Assembly (NCBI GenBank): GCA_021018995.1
Contig: CM037598.1
Coordinates: forward strand, 71,256,671 to 71,320,670
Direction of reading: 5' to 3'
Length of the DNA stretch: 64,000 nucleotides
Source: Chloranthus sessilifolius
Lineage: Eukaryota > Streptophyta > Magnoliopsida > Chloranthales > Chloranthaceae
The translations under genes and the position numbers were made by a program. Below are positions 47,278 to 60,200 of this stretch, piece by piece; the first letter of the stretch is position 1; the number at the start of each line of letters is the position of its first letter. The notes below the pieces were generated by a model. The model searched no databases. It was not told the origin of the DNA and saw nothing but the letters and a program-made list of their open reading frames with translations.

Positions 47278-48037
47278 TTCAAACCTAGGGCTCTCAATGG
47301 GCCGGGTTGGGGTTCAATCCGGCCCTAACTTACTCGGGCCGGGTTCCCAATTTTTTCAGACAGGCCCTAATCCGGGCTACGATGTACTCAGCTGAAGCCC
47401 GGCCCCTATCAGGCCAGGCTTAGGTGTTTTTCTGGGCTTTTTTTCGATTGTTTTTTTTATAATAAAATTTGGTTGAGCTATTTTTTTGGAGTTATTTTTT
47501 CTAATAGAATTGGGTTGGGTTATTTTTTTAATAAAAGTTTGAAGAAGGTTAAAAATTTAATTAAATAATTATATTACCATTATAAAGGCTCAATACATGA
47601 TTTTATTCAAATATTTTATTTTAATTTGTTGCACAATGGTTATAACGGACGACGGTTGCTTGAAAATCTATTAATAAGTCATCCAAGTTGTGTAGATAAA
47701 AAGCTATGCAACGGTTGATTGAAAATAAATTAAGCCATCCAATTTGTCTAACCAAAACATATATGTACAAGGTTATTGCGCTTTTGACTTAAATGCTCCA
47801 AGTTTAAATCGTTCAACTTAGGGCATTTAAGTAAATTATATTTAATTATATATATATATCCGGGCCGGATGTTGCAACACTTAACCCAAGCTCGGCCCGG
47901 ATTTATCTAGGTTGCAACATGCTTGGACCAGTGTGGATATTGGGCCAGGTTTGTTGAATAAAAACTATCACCTTTTCCGGGCCGGGTACAGGCCAAAATC
48001 CGGGTTGGCCCGGCCCATTGGGAGCCTTATTCAAACC
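47278..48037. mobile_element. Non-autonomous hAT element directly upstream of host gene 2
   Basis: The element proper is 47286-48029 (744 bp). The left end TAGGGCTCTCAATGGGCCGG is mirrored at the right by CCGGCCCATTGGGAGCCTTA, and subterminal GGGCCGGG words are frequent. The 8-mer TTCAAACC flanks it at 47278-47285 and 48030-48037. The centre is AT-rich and non-coding. It ends 75 bases before the ATG at 48104, so it must lie in the promoter or 5' UTR of that gene. Confidence 0.9.
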
Positions 48038-48103
48038 TGTAGGGTGGAGTGGCGTCCTGAGTTTTTGGTTCCTCACGTCTTTTTCTTTCTGCTGGTTGGT
48101 TCA

Positions 48104-48268
48104 ATGGAGAATGAAGGAGAAGGCCAAAATAATAAGGGAAAAGAAAGGAGGAAAAATAATGGGGGTGTTGGCGTTGGGTTTCCCATAAGCAGAGTGAAGC
48201 GCCTAACGAGGTGCGATGCCAAGCTCCGCACCAATCAAGACGCCGTATTTCTCATCAAGAAAGCTGCG
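48104..48268 (+). CDS. Host gene 2, exon 1
   Basis: Starts at the ATG of MENEGEGQNNKGKERRKNNG and ends after IKKAA before GTAAATT. The ATG is the first in a frame that is open to the splice donor and gives a short basic tail before the histone fold. Confidence 0.88.
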
Positions 48269-51200
48269 GTAAATTAGTTTATTCTCTCTCACCTGTTCTA
48301 TTTCTACCCCTTAAACCCTAAACCATAATAATCTGTTATTAGCTTGCTTAGTTTTATTTGGTTGTGTTTGGAATTGGATCACAAAATCTAAACCACATGC
48401 GTACTTATTTTCTGCTCCCTTCAACCCCGCACACTTATCTTTGCCCTCTATTTTTTCTGTAACTCTAAAAACAAAAGCCAACAATGGCCCAAAATTTAAT
48501 GAAAAATAATGGAGTAAAAGAGGTATTGGTTCACTGAAAAAGTGGCGCTTAAACAGACAATAAAAAATAATAAAAGAGAAAAAGGAAAAGAAAGATGGGT
48601 TTATTACCAAAAGGTAATGTACCTGTATTTTAATCCCAAAAAAAGTAAAGGTTTTTTTTTTTTAATGACGAAAACGTCTCACGATACCGGTCTAGGCGAC
48701 TGGTGTTGTGAACTGAAAACCAGCTTTGGTGGGCTGGCCCCGAAGCATGTACTATAATATCGACGCAGTCCCACAGAAGTAATATAGAAAGTGTTTAGTT
48801 CGGAGGGAATGAATTGACAGGGCTAAAACATGCTTCGGTGGGCTGACCTCGAAGTAACCCTAAACAGCCCATGTTGCACTTTTTCGTCATAAAAAAATAA
48901 CACTACTATTCTTGTGTTTAATATAGTGGCACAAGACGATTCGGTAATTTACCCAATAAAGATAATGGCCCTTTCGAGGCCGCCCCCACCTCTTAACTGG
49001 CCTTATCAATATTTTCTACCCTTCAAAGGTTGGATATTTCTATGCAGATGGAAACGTCAGGTTCGCCATTCTTCTCTTGTCCATAGCCATCAATGATTGC
49101 AAGCTGCCTCTGACACTTGTAACTTGCGCTAAATTGTTCGTGACAATCGTACCGTAATATTTTCCTTCCACATTCTTGCATTTCAGCTACTGTTAGTCCT
49201 TTTGCAATCAGATTCCCGTCCTTTTGATGCTGACAACATTCGGACCTCTGTCTCCTTTGGGGCATTGGCATGGTTAAATTGTTGTTTGATGCAGTTAGAT
49301 TCTTCATGAAGTGATAATAATAACTTGAATGGTCTCTAATAAGGCTAGTAGGTTGTGAAATTTACACCCCTACACATATATATTGAATTGCAGTCTTGAG
49401 GTGAAACATCGAATCAAGAAGGGTTTAGGCAATCATGGAGTGTGACTAGATAGCCTTTCAAACCATGCTTGATATTCCTGTATGGTGGTAGTTTAACGGA
49501 GTTTAGAAAGAGCTCTAGTAGGTCATCAATCTCGGTTGATCCGAATTTCATGCACAAAGAACAGGTGGATTGTTGGTATGTCATATATTTGAGGGTCCTT
49601 TTCATTGATCGAGACCATGGTATGACATCTCCCATTAGATGAATCGTACCAAAACCCACTATTCATTCATCGTGGATGCAAAAAAATTCTTTTAATTGTT
49701 TTCCATTGAAGACCCATTTTGCTGGATCGTCACCATCATACTTTGAATAATCAAGTTTTACCGATTGATTATAGATTAAAGAAAAAATCTATTGTATGCA
49801 TTCTATGTGTAATGTATTTGGTGGTGTAGTTATATTGGAAGTGTAAACTTTCGTCTATGAATCCCTTTCCCTGTCCTCTTCCTTGAACCTTCATTCTCTA
49901 CCCTTTCCCTACTCCCTCTACCCTCTCCCTATCCCTTTTCCTAATCCCTTTCCCAAAACCTGCTTCCCACCCTCTCCCTACCCCTTTTCCTAATCCCTTT
50001 CCCAAAACCTGCTTCCCACCCTCTTTTTTCTTTTCTTTTTTTCTGATTTCGACCTCATCTCTCTATCCTTTTGAGAGATTGGGTTATCCTTTATGTCGCT
50101 GGTGTCCATGGAAGCCAAGAAGGTAAAGGCTCTTCGAGAAGAATTGCTTTACACTGGACTGGAGGTATACTAACGATGAGTGGAAGAGCTGGATGAAGTC
50201 TCAGGCCCCATTCTTTGGGCAAGGGACTAGTTCTGTAATAGCTGCATAGCACTAAATTTTAATTTCAGATAGAGGTGCTTCAAGGATGGGTGCAAAGGCC
50301 TTAAAAGAGAGTGAAAAATACTTTCAAAGAATGATCCAAGAGTACAAAAGATGAAGACGAATGGACTATCTATAGTACAACTACATGATTTGCAAGATGG
50401 GTCAGATTGCAGGAAAGGAAGGGGAAAACGGTCTAGATTGTCTCAGGAGGCTGTGCATTCAAAACATCAAGACTAGCATTTCAAAGCATATCAGCAGAAG
50501 CCCATGTTACCCTCCCATGGCTACTCATTGTCGATCTGTATGAGAGGGGCAGCCCCCACCGTAATGTGTACAACATCAACTTGGAGTTAAAAAATGAAAT
50601 GTTGGAGGAACACCGTTCGAGGGAACGAGCGATCTTCATTGCACTCTCCTATTGGAACCTGCAAGTTCCGGAGTTAAAAATATGGGCCGAAGTATGTGGG
50701 GAAAGGATTGCATCTCAAAATATTACCAGCCGGAAGATTCCTGATCATATTTATGGATGATAAAATGGTTGTGGAAGCCACTAAAAGACCTGCTGCCAGT
50801 TTCAGGAAGGGCATGGCTTGGATGGAGAAGTGGAGGTTGAATTTTAATGGCATTCGTAAGCTTATGAAAGAGGTGGAATGTTGGATTTGTATAAGGGGCC
50901 TTCAAATGCATGTTTGGAATCCGACAATGGTTCAAGCTGATCGGGGATGCATGTGGAAGATTAATGACATTTACTAAAGGACGTTACAGCGCATGGAAGT
51001 TGGGTCAGGTAGATTATGGCTTGCAGCTGGTGCGTGGTGGGACATCTCGCTGATTATTACAATCAATGCGGATAAGTGTAAGGTGGAATTTTACTGATAT
51101 TGAATGGGGAAGTAGATGGAATGGAGGGATGGGCGTGCATTTACTGAAGTGACTGCGGATCAAAGCAAGGCGATGGATCCGGGGAGTAACTCAACCGAGC

Positions 51201-54200
51201 AGAGGAGGGATTCAATGGATGTAAGTGCTCATACAGATACCAAAAAGAAGAAAAGGAACAAAAGGAAGCATAAAAGGGGGACCTCTCGAGATCGGCGTCT
51301 TCGATAATTCATGTAGAACCTCTAGTGCTGGAGGTGGAAGACTTATCTGTGACCATAAGTGATGAGGAGAAGCACAGATCTCAAGGCTCTGGCTATATGA
51401 GACATTGTGATAATCAGACAGGACATATTAAGAGGTTCTGCTGAGGACATGCGGCAGACGACACATCAAAAAGTTATCGGTAAAACTATCTTTCTCGAAA
51501 AGGATCCCTCGTAACAAAAAGGTCTGTGAAGGTAATGTCGAGGTTGAAAGCCCACAGCCCTCTTGTGTTCTATTTGTGTTACCAGTTTTCGTATCATCTT
51601 TAAGATTGCTTTGTAGACTTTTTGCGTCAGTATTTGGTGTCGGCGACAGCATCATGCATAAAAATCTCAGTTTTCCGATACGTATCGCTGCAATGTATTG
51701 GCGATACAAAGAAAAAATGACAAATATTGGGTATGAATCGCCGTTACATATCCAATGTATTGTGTACCACTGGCCAGCAATACCGGTATGTATCGGATGA
51801 TACTTACAGGTACTGTTGGAGATTTTGACCCATGGACAGCATCTCTGCTAGGGTTTGCTTTGGTTAAGGGAGTTATAACTTGCCGGGGCTATAAGTTATA
51901 ACCTTATATAGGAGGGAGGGTAAAATCTATACACTTAAAATGAAATTTGAAATGGACTGCTTTGTGCCAACAGGTTTGTGCTTAAGGGTTGTGCCAACAG
52001 GTTTGTGCTTGACGGTCGGGCTAACGTATTTGGGCTACGGGGTCAGACTTTAGGATTTGTCCATCTCTGGTCAGGGCAGTTCGGGTTGGGCTTGAAAAAG
52101 GCTACCTGACCCTATCCGTTAGGGCAAGTGGGATGGTTGGGCCACTGGTCCATTTACAGCTCTATCCATATATGAGCAATATTAATGCATAATATTAAAT
52201 TTGATTTGCAAAAGCACAGAACGTAAACAAAATTGTAGGAATGGTGTGACAGAAATAGAATGGAAAGCAATCGAGATTGGCTTTCAACAGTACCAAAGTC
52301 CAACAGCTATATTTTTCTTTACTCCTAGGTGTGAGATTGACATCTGTGTACATGTCTGTGTAACACTGATCATCATATGCTCCTCTGTTGGATTATGTAG
52401 TGGCGTAATGTATATCTCACCAAAGTATTTGTTTGTTTGTCTTTTTGTGGTCCACAGTTGGCATAAAATCTTATTATAATTTTGGGTTTTTTCCATGGTT
52501 ATTTCATGTTCCATTTTTGTCTTGGTCAGCCTATGGTCGCATGCATTTTGTGAAGGTCTATTTATTTTACATTTTGTATTGGATTTCAGTTTGTTTTCTT
52601 TTATATTTTATTTATTGTAATTTAATTTTTATTCTAATATTTTTTTTAAAATCTTTGATGATTACAGGAGCAGTTTGTTGAACTATTTGCTGAAGATGCA
52701 TATGCTTACGCCAAGCAAGAACATAAAAATTTTATCAGCTACAAACACCTATGTAAGTGTATCCCTAAGGCACATGAGCATATAAATTCCCAATGCTTAT
52801 GAAATTCTTTTTTAAATGGCAAGACATAGTATACATCATCTATAATATATTTCATTTTTCATTTTTTGTCCTGGAGTTTGATCCATTGATTTTTCTATTA
52901 ACTACATTCATCCTTAATATTTCTGTCAAGGTCTTAGGGATGCGAAATCTATGGTGAATGTTCAACTGTTGAAACAGGGCTTCTAGAGGCCACAAATTAG
53001 CCTTGTAATCAAGCTGTGAGTTCTGTGACTTCTGTCACAAGTCACGTCTTGGGAATCTCCCCCAATTTAAAAATTATTGATTACATTTTGTGGTTGAACA
53101 TTGCCCCGGTTCTGAAACTTTCACCCATCAGTAAATATCTAACTTTTGTGGGAACTTCAGTCATTGACATCATTGCATGTCACCTCTATTGTCTAAAAAA
53201 TTTCACATTGTGATGTTTTAACATAAAACTTGCTTTCATATGACCCAAGATGGTAATTGCTGCAAATGCAAAATCATTCAAGTTATATTGATTCCTCCTT
53301 ACCGGCAGGAATCTTCTACCCAAAGTGCAAAACCATTCAAATTATGTAAATTCTTCCTTGGTGAGGGTGGTATGTCGTATAAAGGATATTCTCACAAGTA
53401 TGTTAGTATAGAGTTGGGAATGGGAGCATGTTTTGAAGCATTGGCCTATATCGTTCTGGTGTGGCCACTAACGATACGTGTATCGAGATATCCACTAGAT
53501 TTTGACAAATACCTATTTGTTTTCGGTAGGTATTGGTCGATACCTGCCGATACAGTGATATGTATTGGCAATTCCTGATTTGCAGTTGCTTAGTGTTGAC
53601 CAATACATACTGGTGTTGATGATATGCGTTGACCTGGAGGCTGGTTGATACCACCTTTGGTACTAAGTTTTTAAACTTTGAATGGGAGTCAAATGTTTTG
53701 AAGATCTTGGTGGGAAGTCTCCTTGTTTGTGATGAATTTAGGGACCAATCTGGTTTGGTATTAAAATGTGTGAGGGAATTTACTGTCAGCAAAAAAAATA
53801 GGGCGGGGCTTTAGAATGTGTTGTGGAATGTCTAGTTATGTTGGGATGTACAAGATGAGTTTTTAAGTATGGCCAATCTTTTGGGTAAGCTAAAAGAAGT
53901 TTATGTTCGAGTCCTCTAGCACTGTAGTGGAGTTTGGATTCGGGAATCATGTTGTCTTTTTAGTGAGGTCATTTTATTATTTTCATTTGCAGTCACAGAT
54001 AACCAATGCATGGGTTCCATTCAACATCATTTTAGCGCATCCCTGCCCTCTCAAAAGTTCTATCTTTCAATTGGATGGTTGGATGGAACAACTTTCTAAT
54101 AGGGGCAACTCAAAAGCCGCAGTTTTTTATAGCAAATTTATGTCTCTTGTCTTAAGATAAGAGGAGATTGCTGATTATAGACTGCTCCATCTTCCAATCA

Positions 54201-57200
54201 ATAAACCCTCAGTACCACGTTCTCTAACTGTTTGGTGTGAGATGGTGTTTTTTGCTAACATGTGCAAATTTCTTGGTGAGATGGGAGACGAAGACCATTC
54301 AAGCTCAGAAGTCTTACTTTATGGTAGGCTTGAGTCGAGATCCTTTGGGGAAATTTGTAAGCAAGGTAATAAGGGTTCTTTCGAAAACAAAGCTAACCTT
54401 CATTAACTCTCATAAACAACATCACAGGTTGGATTATAAGTTGCATATCTATATGCAAGGAGTTTAACATAGCAGAAGGGAATATGGACAATAAAAAGGA
54501 TGGAACTAGCTTCAAGTGAGGTCACCACTGTTAAAACACTAGTAAAATGGGAAATGCAACCTAGGGGCATCCTCAAAGTGAAATTTTGCTCCTCTTCCTT
54601 CTTTGTTTTCTGCATTGGTTGTGTTTGTATAGTTTTTCTTTTTCGCTTTTGTTTTTACTGTTTTTGTTTGTTTCTTTCTTTTTCCAGATTAGCTTCTCGC
54701 TATGCTTCCTTTGAAAAATATTAAAATGAATGTGCCTCTGTGAACGATATACATGTCTGAGGAACAAGGTATACATGTCTGAGGGCCATGCACTAGGTTT
54801 GCTAAAATGAAATTTATATGCCAGGCTAGAATTTTCTCAATCAATTGGAGCACCAACGGGAAACAACTAGGTGTCCACCCATCACCCATTGGGAGGACAT
54901 GAATGAAAAATTGATTGAAAATATGTTCCTCTAGCCTATTACCACTGGTTACTAGATCTGTGGCAAAATCTTTGGCAAGGATGAATGTCTGTTGCCGATT
55001 ATGACAGAAAGTTTGAAGAATGCATAATGAGATGCAATATAAGGGATGATCTTTAAATAACTCTTTCTAGATTTAGAACAGGCCTCTGTCCAGAGTTACA
55101 GAAAGAACTGATGCTACATATCGTCCATTCTCTCAAAGAATGTTACTTGATAGTACAAGAGTTGGAGCGATATTTGAAGACAGACGATTAGGTGCATGGA
55201 TCAAAATATCGTCCGATACCAATACGTATCGGACGATACGTATCGGTATTGGACTTGAACGATACATTGAATGTATCGTTCGATACATTCAAATGTATTG
55301 AATGTATCGAACGATACATTCAATGTATCGTCCGATACAAACCGGTACCGATACGTATCGTCCGATACGTATCGTTTTGGAGCTCGGACGATACGTATCG
55401 GTAATCCGATATTTTAACCCATGATTAGGTGTTTTGAGTTCAACGGTTCTGGTTATAAGACAATTTCCTCTGAAGTGAGGCTTAACACTGGGAGTCAAGT
55501 GCTTAAAAACCTAAACACTACACCTAATTCAAAGTTTGATAAAGGAAAGGGAGTAAGTGATGAAGGCTCCAAAAGTAGTTGCCGAGCTAGGTGCTATAAA
55601 TGACATGGCTTTGGACACTACGATAAACATCGCTAAAAATTTGTTGATCGAAGAAGAGAATGAAGAAGAGCAGGGAGAGTGTGAAGAACAGGTCTATGAG
55701 CTTGGCATTGGAGCTAGTGATGAAGAGGACGATGAAAACTAAAGACGCATGTGTGTGTTAGGGAAGTATTCTACTCCATTGAGGGTAATACCTCACGCGC
55801 ATGGTAGCTAGATGTGCCTTTGCACAACAAAAGGAGAGTGATGACTGTCTTGGGGATATCATTTTATACCTTTGCCAATGTGGTGAGAATAATTGTAAAG
55901 GCAAAGTAGATAGTGGAAGTTGTACCGATGTCTTCTAATCTAGCATAGTTTTTTGTATTAATAACCTTGCCTTAAAAATTGATATGGAAAAGGCTTATGA
56001 TAGAATAGAATGGAATGGGGTTTTAATTTTTAGGTGTTTGAAAGGTTTAGATTTTCGGCGGTTTTATCAAACGTATCAAAGACTGCTAATGCCTTCTTTG
56101 TTTTCCATTTTTTGGTATGGGTCACAGCATGGGTACTTTCAAAATTCTTGAGGGTTACATCAAGGTGATCCATTATCTCCTAGCCTTTTTATCATTACGG
56201 AGGAGGTTTTAGGTGCAGAATATCCAACTTTGTTGAGGAAAAAAAATTGATCATTATGTTCCATCCCAAAATATTCCCGCTCCTAGCCACCTTTTGTATG
56301 CCAGTGACTTGCTTATCTCCACTAATTCTTTTTTAGTAGCCTCTTTATCTCTGAAAAACCTCCTTCTGATCCCCTTAATGTTATTAAGGATATGAGATTC
56401 CATCACAGTTCTCTCCTTTGTAATTATCTTGGAGTCCCGCTTTTTTCAGGTAGATTAACAAGGCCATCTTGTTGGAATCTTGTTGAGAAAATATCTCATA
56501 AACTTTTGGGATGGAAACCCAAACTCTTTACTAATGGAGGTAAACTAACTCTTTTATAGCACATCTTATCTAGTGTTCTTAGAATCAGATGATTTTGGTG
56601 GATTGATTTTGTCCTTGTGGATCGGATCGGATCGTTGAACTATTAGATGCAGTAGTTCTTAATAGGAATAAATATGAAATATATATAATGTCATAAGATG
56701 AAATTGCCGAAAATAAATTATATAATCCTATAGTGTACAATTCACATTTCATAAACCATATCCCATATAGGTAATTAAAGATTGGAAGTGTGGAATTAAT
56801 GAATATAAAAAAAACTTTAATGTTGAAAGTTCAAACTTCTAAAACACATTCCCAGTCTCTCATAGGATATCAAAAATCTGAAAAACTATCCAAATCCAAA
56901 ACTCCAAAGTCTAAACCCTAGAACTATCCAAAAAAAAGTTATCAAGAAGTAGGGGTTCATTAAGGCTAATTGGGTTTCTCGGTATTATATCACATTGCCT
57001 ACTGATGAAGGGGGTGTTAGTGCATCCATAAGCTTAAGGATATCCATAAGATCGGTATGTCCAAACTTTGTTGGAAACTTATTTCACAAAATGCTTCATG
57101 ATCTCAATTTCTTTCTAACAAGTACTTGTCCTCAAAAAGTGCTTGGATGGTTCAAATAAACTGTGGGGACTCCAAAATTTGTTTTGTGTGGTTATAACCG

Positions 57201-60200
57201 ACTATTATTGATTCCTTATGGCTTATTTATAAGGGGGGGGGGGGGGGGGGAATACCATACTGTTGAATCATAATTGGACCATATTGTTGAATCATAATTG
57301 GAGGGATGCTCTATACAAGTGTTCTTGGAACGAGTCTTTTTGAAAATGAATTTGGGAAACCTCTGCTTGAGAAACTATTACCTTATCTTCCTAAAGTCCA
57401 TGCTAAGAATGATATTGTTTGGAAACATAGCAGCAATGGGTTGCTTAATTTTGCGCTAGCTCTGGAGAAAATCTGGTTGAGGAAACAAAAAAGGAGATGG
57501 AAAATTTTGTGGAAGTTGAAAATTCAACTTCCCACTGAGATTAATGATGCTGTACTGTTGGGTGGTGGATAAGGGTGATCATGAAACACAAAATCCCTAC
57601 TCCATCTAGATGCCCTCTATGTTGCGCCCACGTTGAATCAATAAATCATTTTTTTATTACCTGTAACTTTGCAAAACGTCAATTCATATTCAAAGATTTG
57701 GAGCTCATGCAAATGTTCCTTCTTTCTCTGTGATGATTGATGAATAGTTAAAATGAAGGTCCCAAAGTCAGGTTGGAATGATCAGAATGCAGGTTCCATG
57801 GTTTCTTCTATGGGAAGTATGGCGTGAAAGAAATGTGCTTATTCATGATAAGGGAGCCTTGGGTCTATCAGGGACCATTAAAAAAATTTATAATTGGATC
57901 CAAGAATTCAGTGGACAGCTGAAGCATATCACTAAATGCAATGATGCTGAAATCTCTTTGTTGAACAAGATGCATATTTGGGTTTTGCCTACCAAACCTG
58001 TTTCTGTAAATTAAAAATGACAGGTGATCTAATTTTGTGTTCTGCCGCTTCTATCATGAGCCTCAAATAATGAGGCTAAATTCAGATCCCTTTATGATGG
58101 TCTTATGCTGCTGCCAAACTCTTTTAATTCTCATCATTGAAGCGGATTCTAAGTTTCTTGCAGACTGCTTAGTGGGTGGCTCGTGCCCATGGTCAGCTAG
58201 ATATTGGCTTGATAAAATTATTGGTCTTCTTCTGGATCCATACCAATAACTAAAAAAAAAAAAAAAGATCAATAATAGTCTATTTCTTGGTGCAATGTAA
58301 AAGGCTTGGGCTGTAAGCATGAAGACTAGGGGTGTATTTGGTTCGGTTTGGTCGGTTTTGGACCAAAACCACAAACCAAACTGGTCCTAGTCGGTTTCTA
58401 GATTTCCAAACCAAACCAAATCGTCCAACTCATAAACCAAACCAACCCGATTCGATTCGGTTTGGTTCGGTTTGGTTTCGGTTTTCCTGTACGTTCTACT
58501 TGCACATCAAAATTTTCTCAACTTCTCAACCTCTTTTACAGTTTTACTATTTTCATATTTCCCGTAGTTGTTTTACTTTTATAATCTATTCACCCTTCTC
58601 AAAATAGATAACAAAAATAAATGCATCACATTAACTCTAATTAATCAAAGTTTGGATAAAGAAGAATATCGGAAGAGATGAATAGATGATGGTTCCATAA
58701 ATGGTGCCAATGATGGATCAACTTTGTTTTTGGGAGGCGCTTCCTACACAAGAAATATAATAAGAGGCAAATGGTTAAATTCTGACATTGAAAACAACAT
58801 ATTTTACAAAATTACACTTTAGAAAATAACCTATTTTACTTTCTAATTTACACTTTAGAAATAAATTTTAACTCTCAAAGTTGACCCAAACATCACCTGA
58901 GTCATAGTTGTCACGCAAAGTCAAACATCTCTGACAACACCTTTACATGCTATCAAGTAACAAAACAAAAAAGCAAAGCAAAACCAAGAAGCTAATAAAG
59001 TGTCACACAATCACCACTTTCATTCCATGAGAGATTAGAAGAGTAAAAGTATAACTGTTTAAACAAAACAAAAAACCAACTACCCAACCATAGACCATCA
59101 AAACAGTTTTCACTTTTCAACAAACCACAAAACCATTTATTAAACTTAAACAACGAACTATAATCGACCACCAACTGCTCTAATTGCCAAGATCTACGAG
59201 TCGAGTGTAGGATTGGATACAATTCCCTCGTCCTCTATTATAAGTTCTAAACCAAAAAACATAAAAATTCCAAAAAGTTAGTGACTAAAATATGTGAAAT
59301 AGTAAAACAATTTATTGCTACAATATTAAAATTTTCTAATTAAAGGAAGAAATCGTGAAATATACTCGACTCGAGCATCTAAAATTCTTCCACGTCATCC
59401 ATCACATCTCTAAGGCAAATTGGAGAAGAGGAAGAACAGATCCAATTTTGCCAACTTATGAGGGCCTCAAGCATCTTTGGAGATAATGCACTACAGAAAA
59501 GATCTAAGATGCGACTCGCTGTGCTAAATGTTGACTCCAAAGCTACCGTGGATACGGGGATCGCAAGTACATCTCGTGCAACTTTCTCAAGCACATGATA
59601 TCTAGCGGAGTTGATTTTCCACTGTGCCAATAAATCAAATTCGTTTGCGGCATCTTCACAAGCCTCCGCTAAATATTTTTCTATCTCTGATTTCTTTTCT
59701 ATCGAAGTTTCTTCCTCTAAATGTCTTCTAAATGCGGACATAATCAATACCCGTTCATCACTTGTCCCACTACTAGTACTACTCATTCCTCCATCGGACG
59801 ATTGTTTTTCTTTTTGGTCTTGACTGTTTGTTTCATTTTCGGCATAAGCTTCAAATAAGCGAGACATGACATTTTTAACTTTGAAAATCATCTCAGTAGC
59901 TATCACTTCACTATAGATATGTTGAAATTTTCATGAAATATACCGCATCTTATATCGGGGATCAAGAACTAGTTCAATATATAATAACATATTCGTTGTG
60001 TCTATGTTTCCCCAGTATTTCTCAAACTTCTGCTTCATCTCTTTAGCCATAGATGCTAAGAGAGGAAGCTTATTTCTACACTCGTCACTTATCTTTTCAT
60101 AAATAAACATTAACTCAATGAAAAAAATATTTGAAGTTACATATTTGGATCCGGAAAATTGTAAGGTTGCTTCATAGAATAGATTAAGGAATTTGACAAA

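Larger units (their letters stand above)
48269..52667 (+). other. Intron 1 of host gene 2 (4.4 kb)
   Basis: Carries a MITE, a pyrimidine-rich tandem repeat, a LINE ORF1 fragment and a CGATAC-type repeat. The stretch 48900-49750 has no recognised gene. Confidence 0.8.

Noticed and set aside
53240-54160. Overlapping open frames in intron 2 of host gene 2
   Set aside because: They lack recognisable domains, and the histone-fold exons on either side join without gap.
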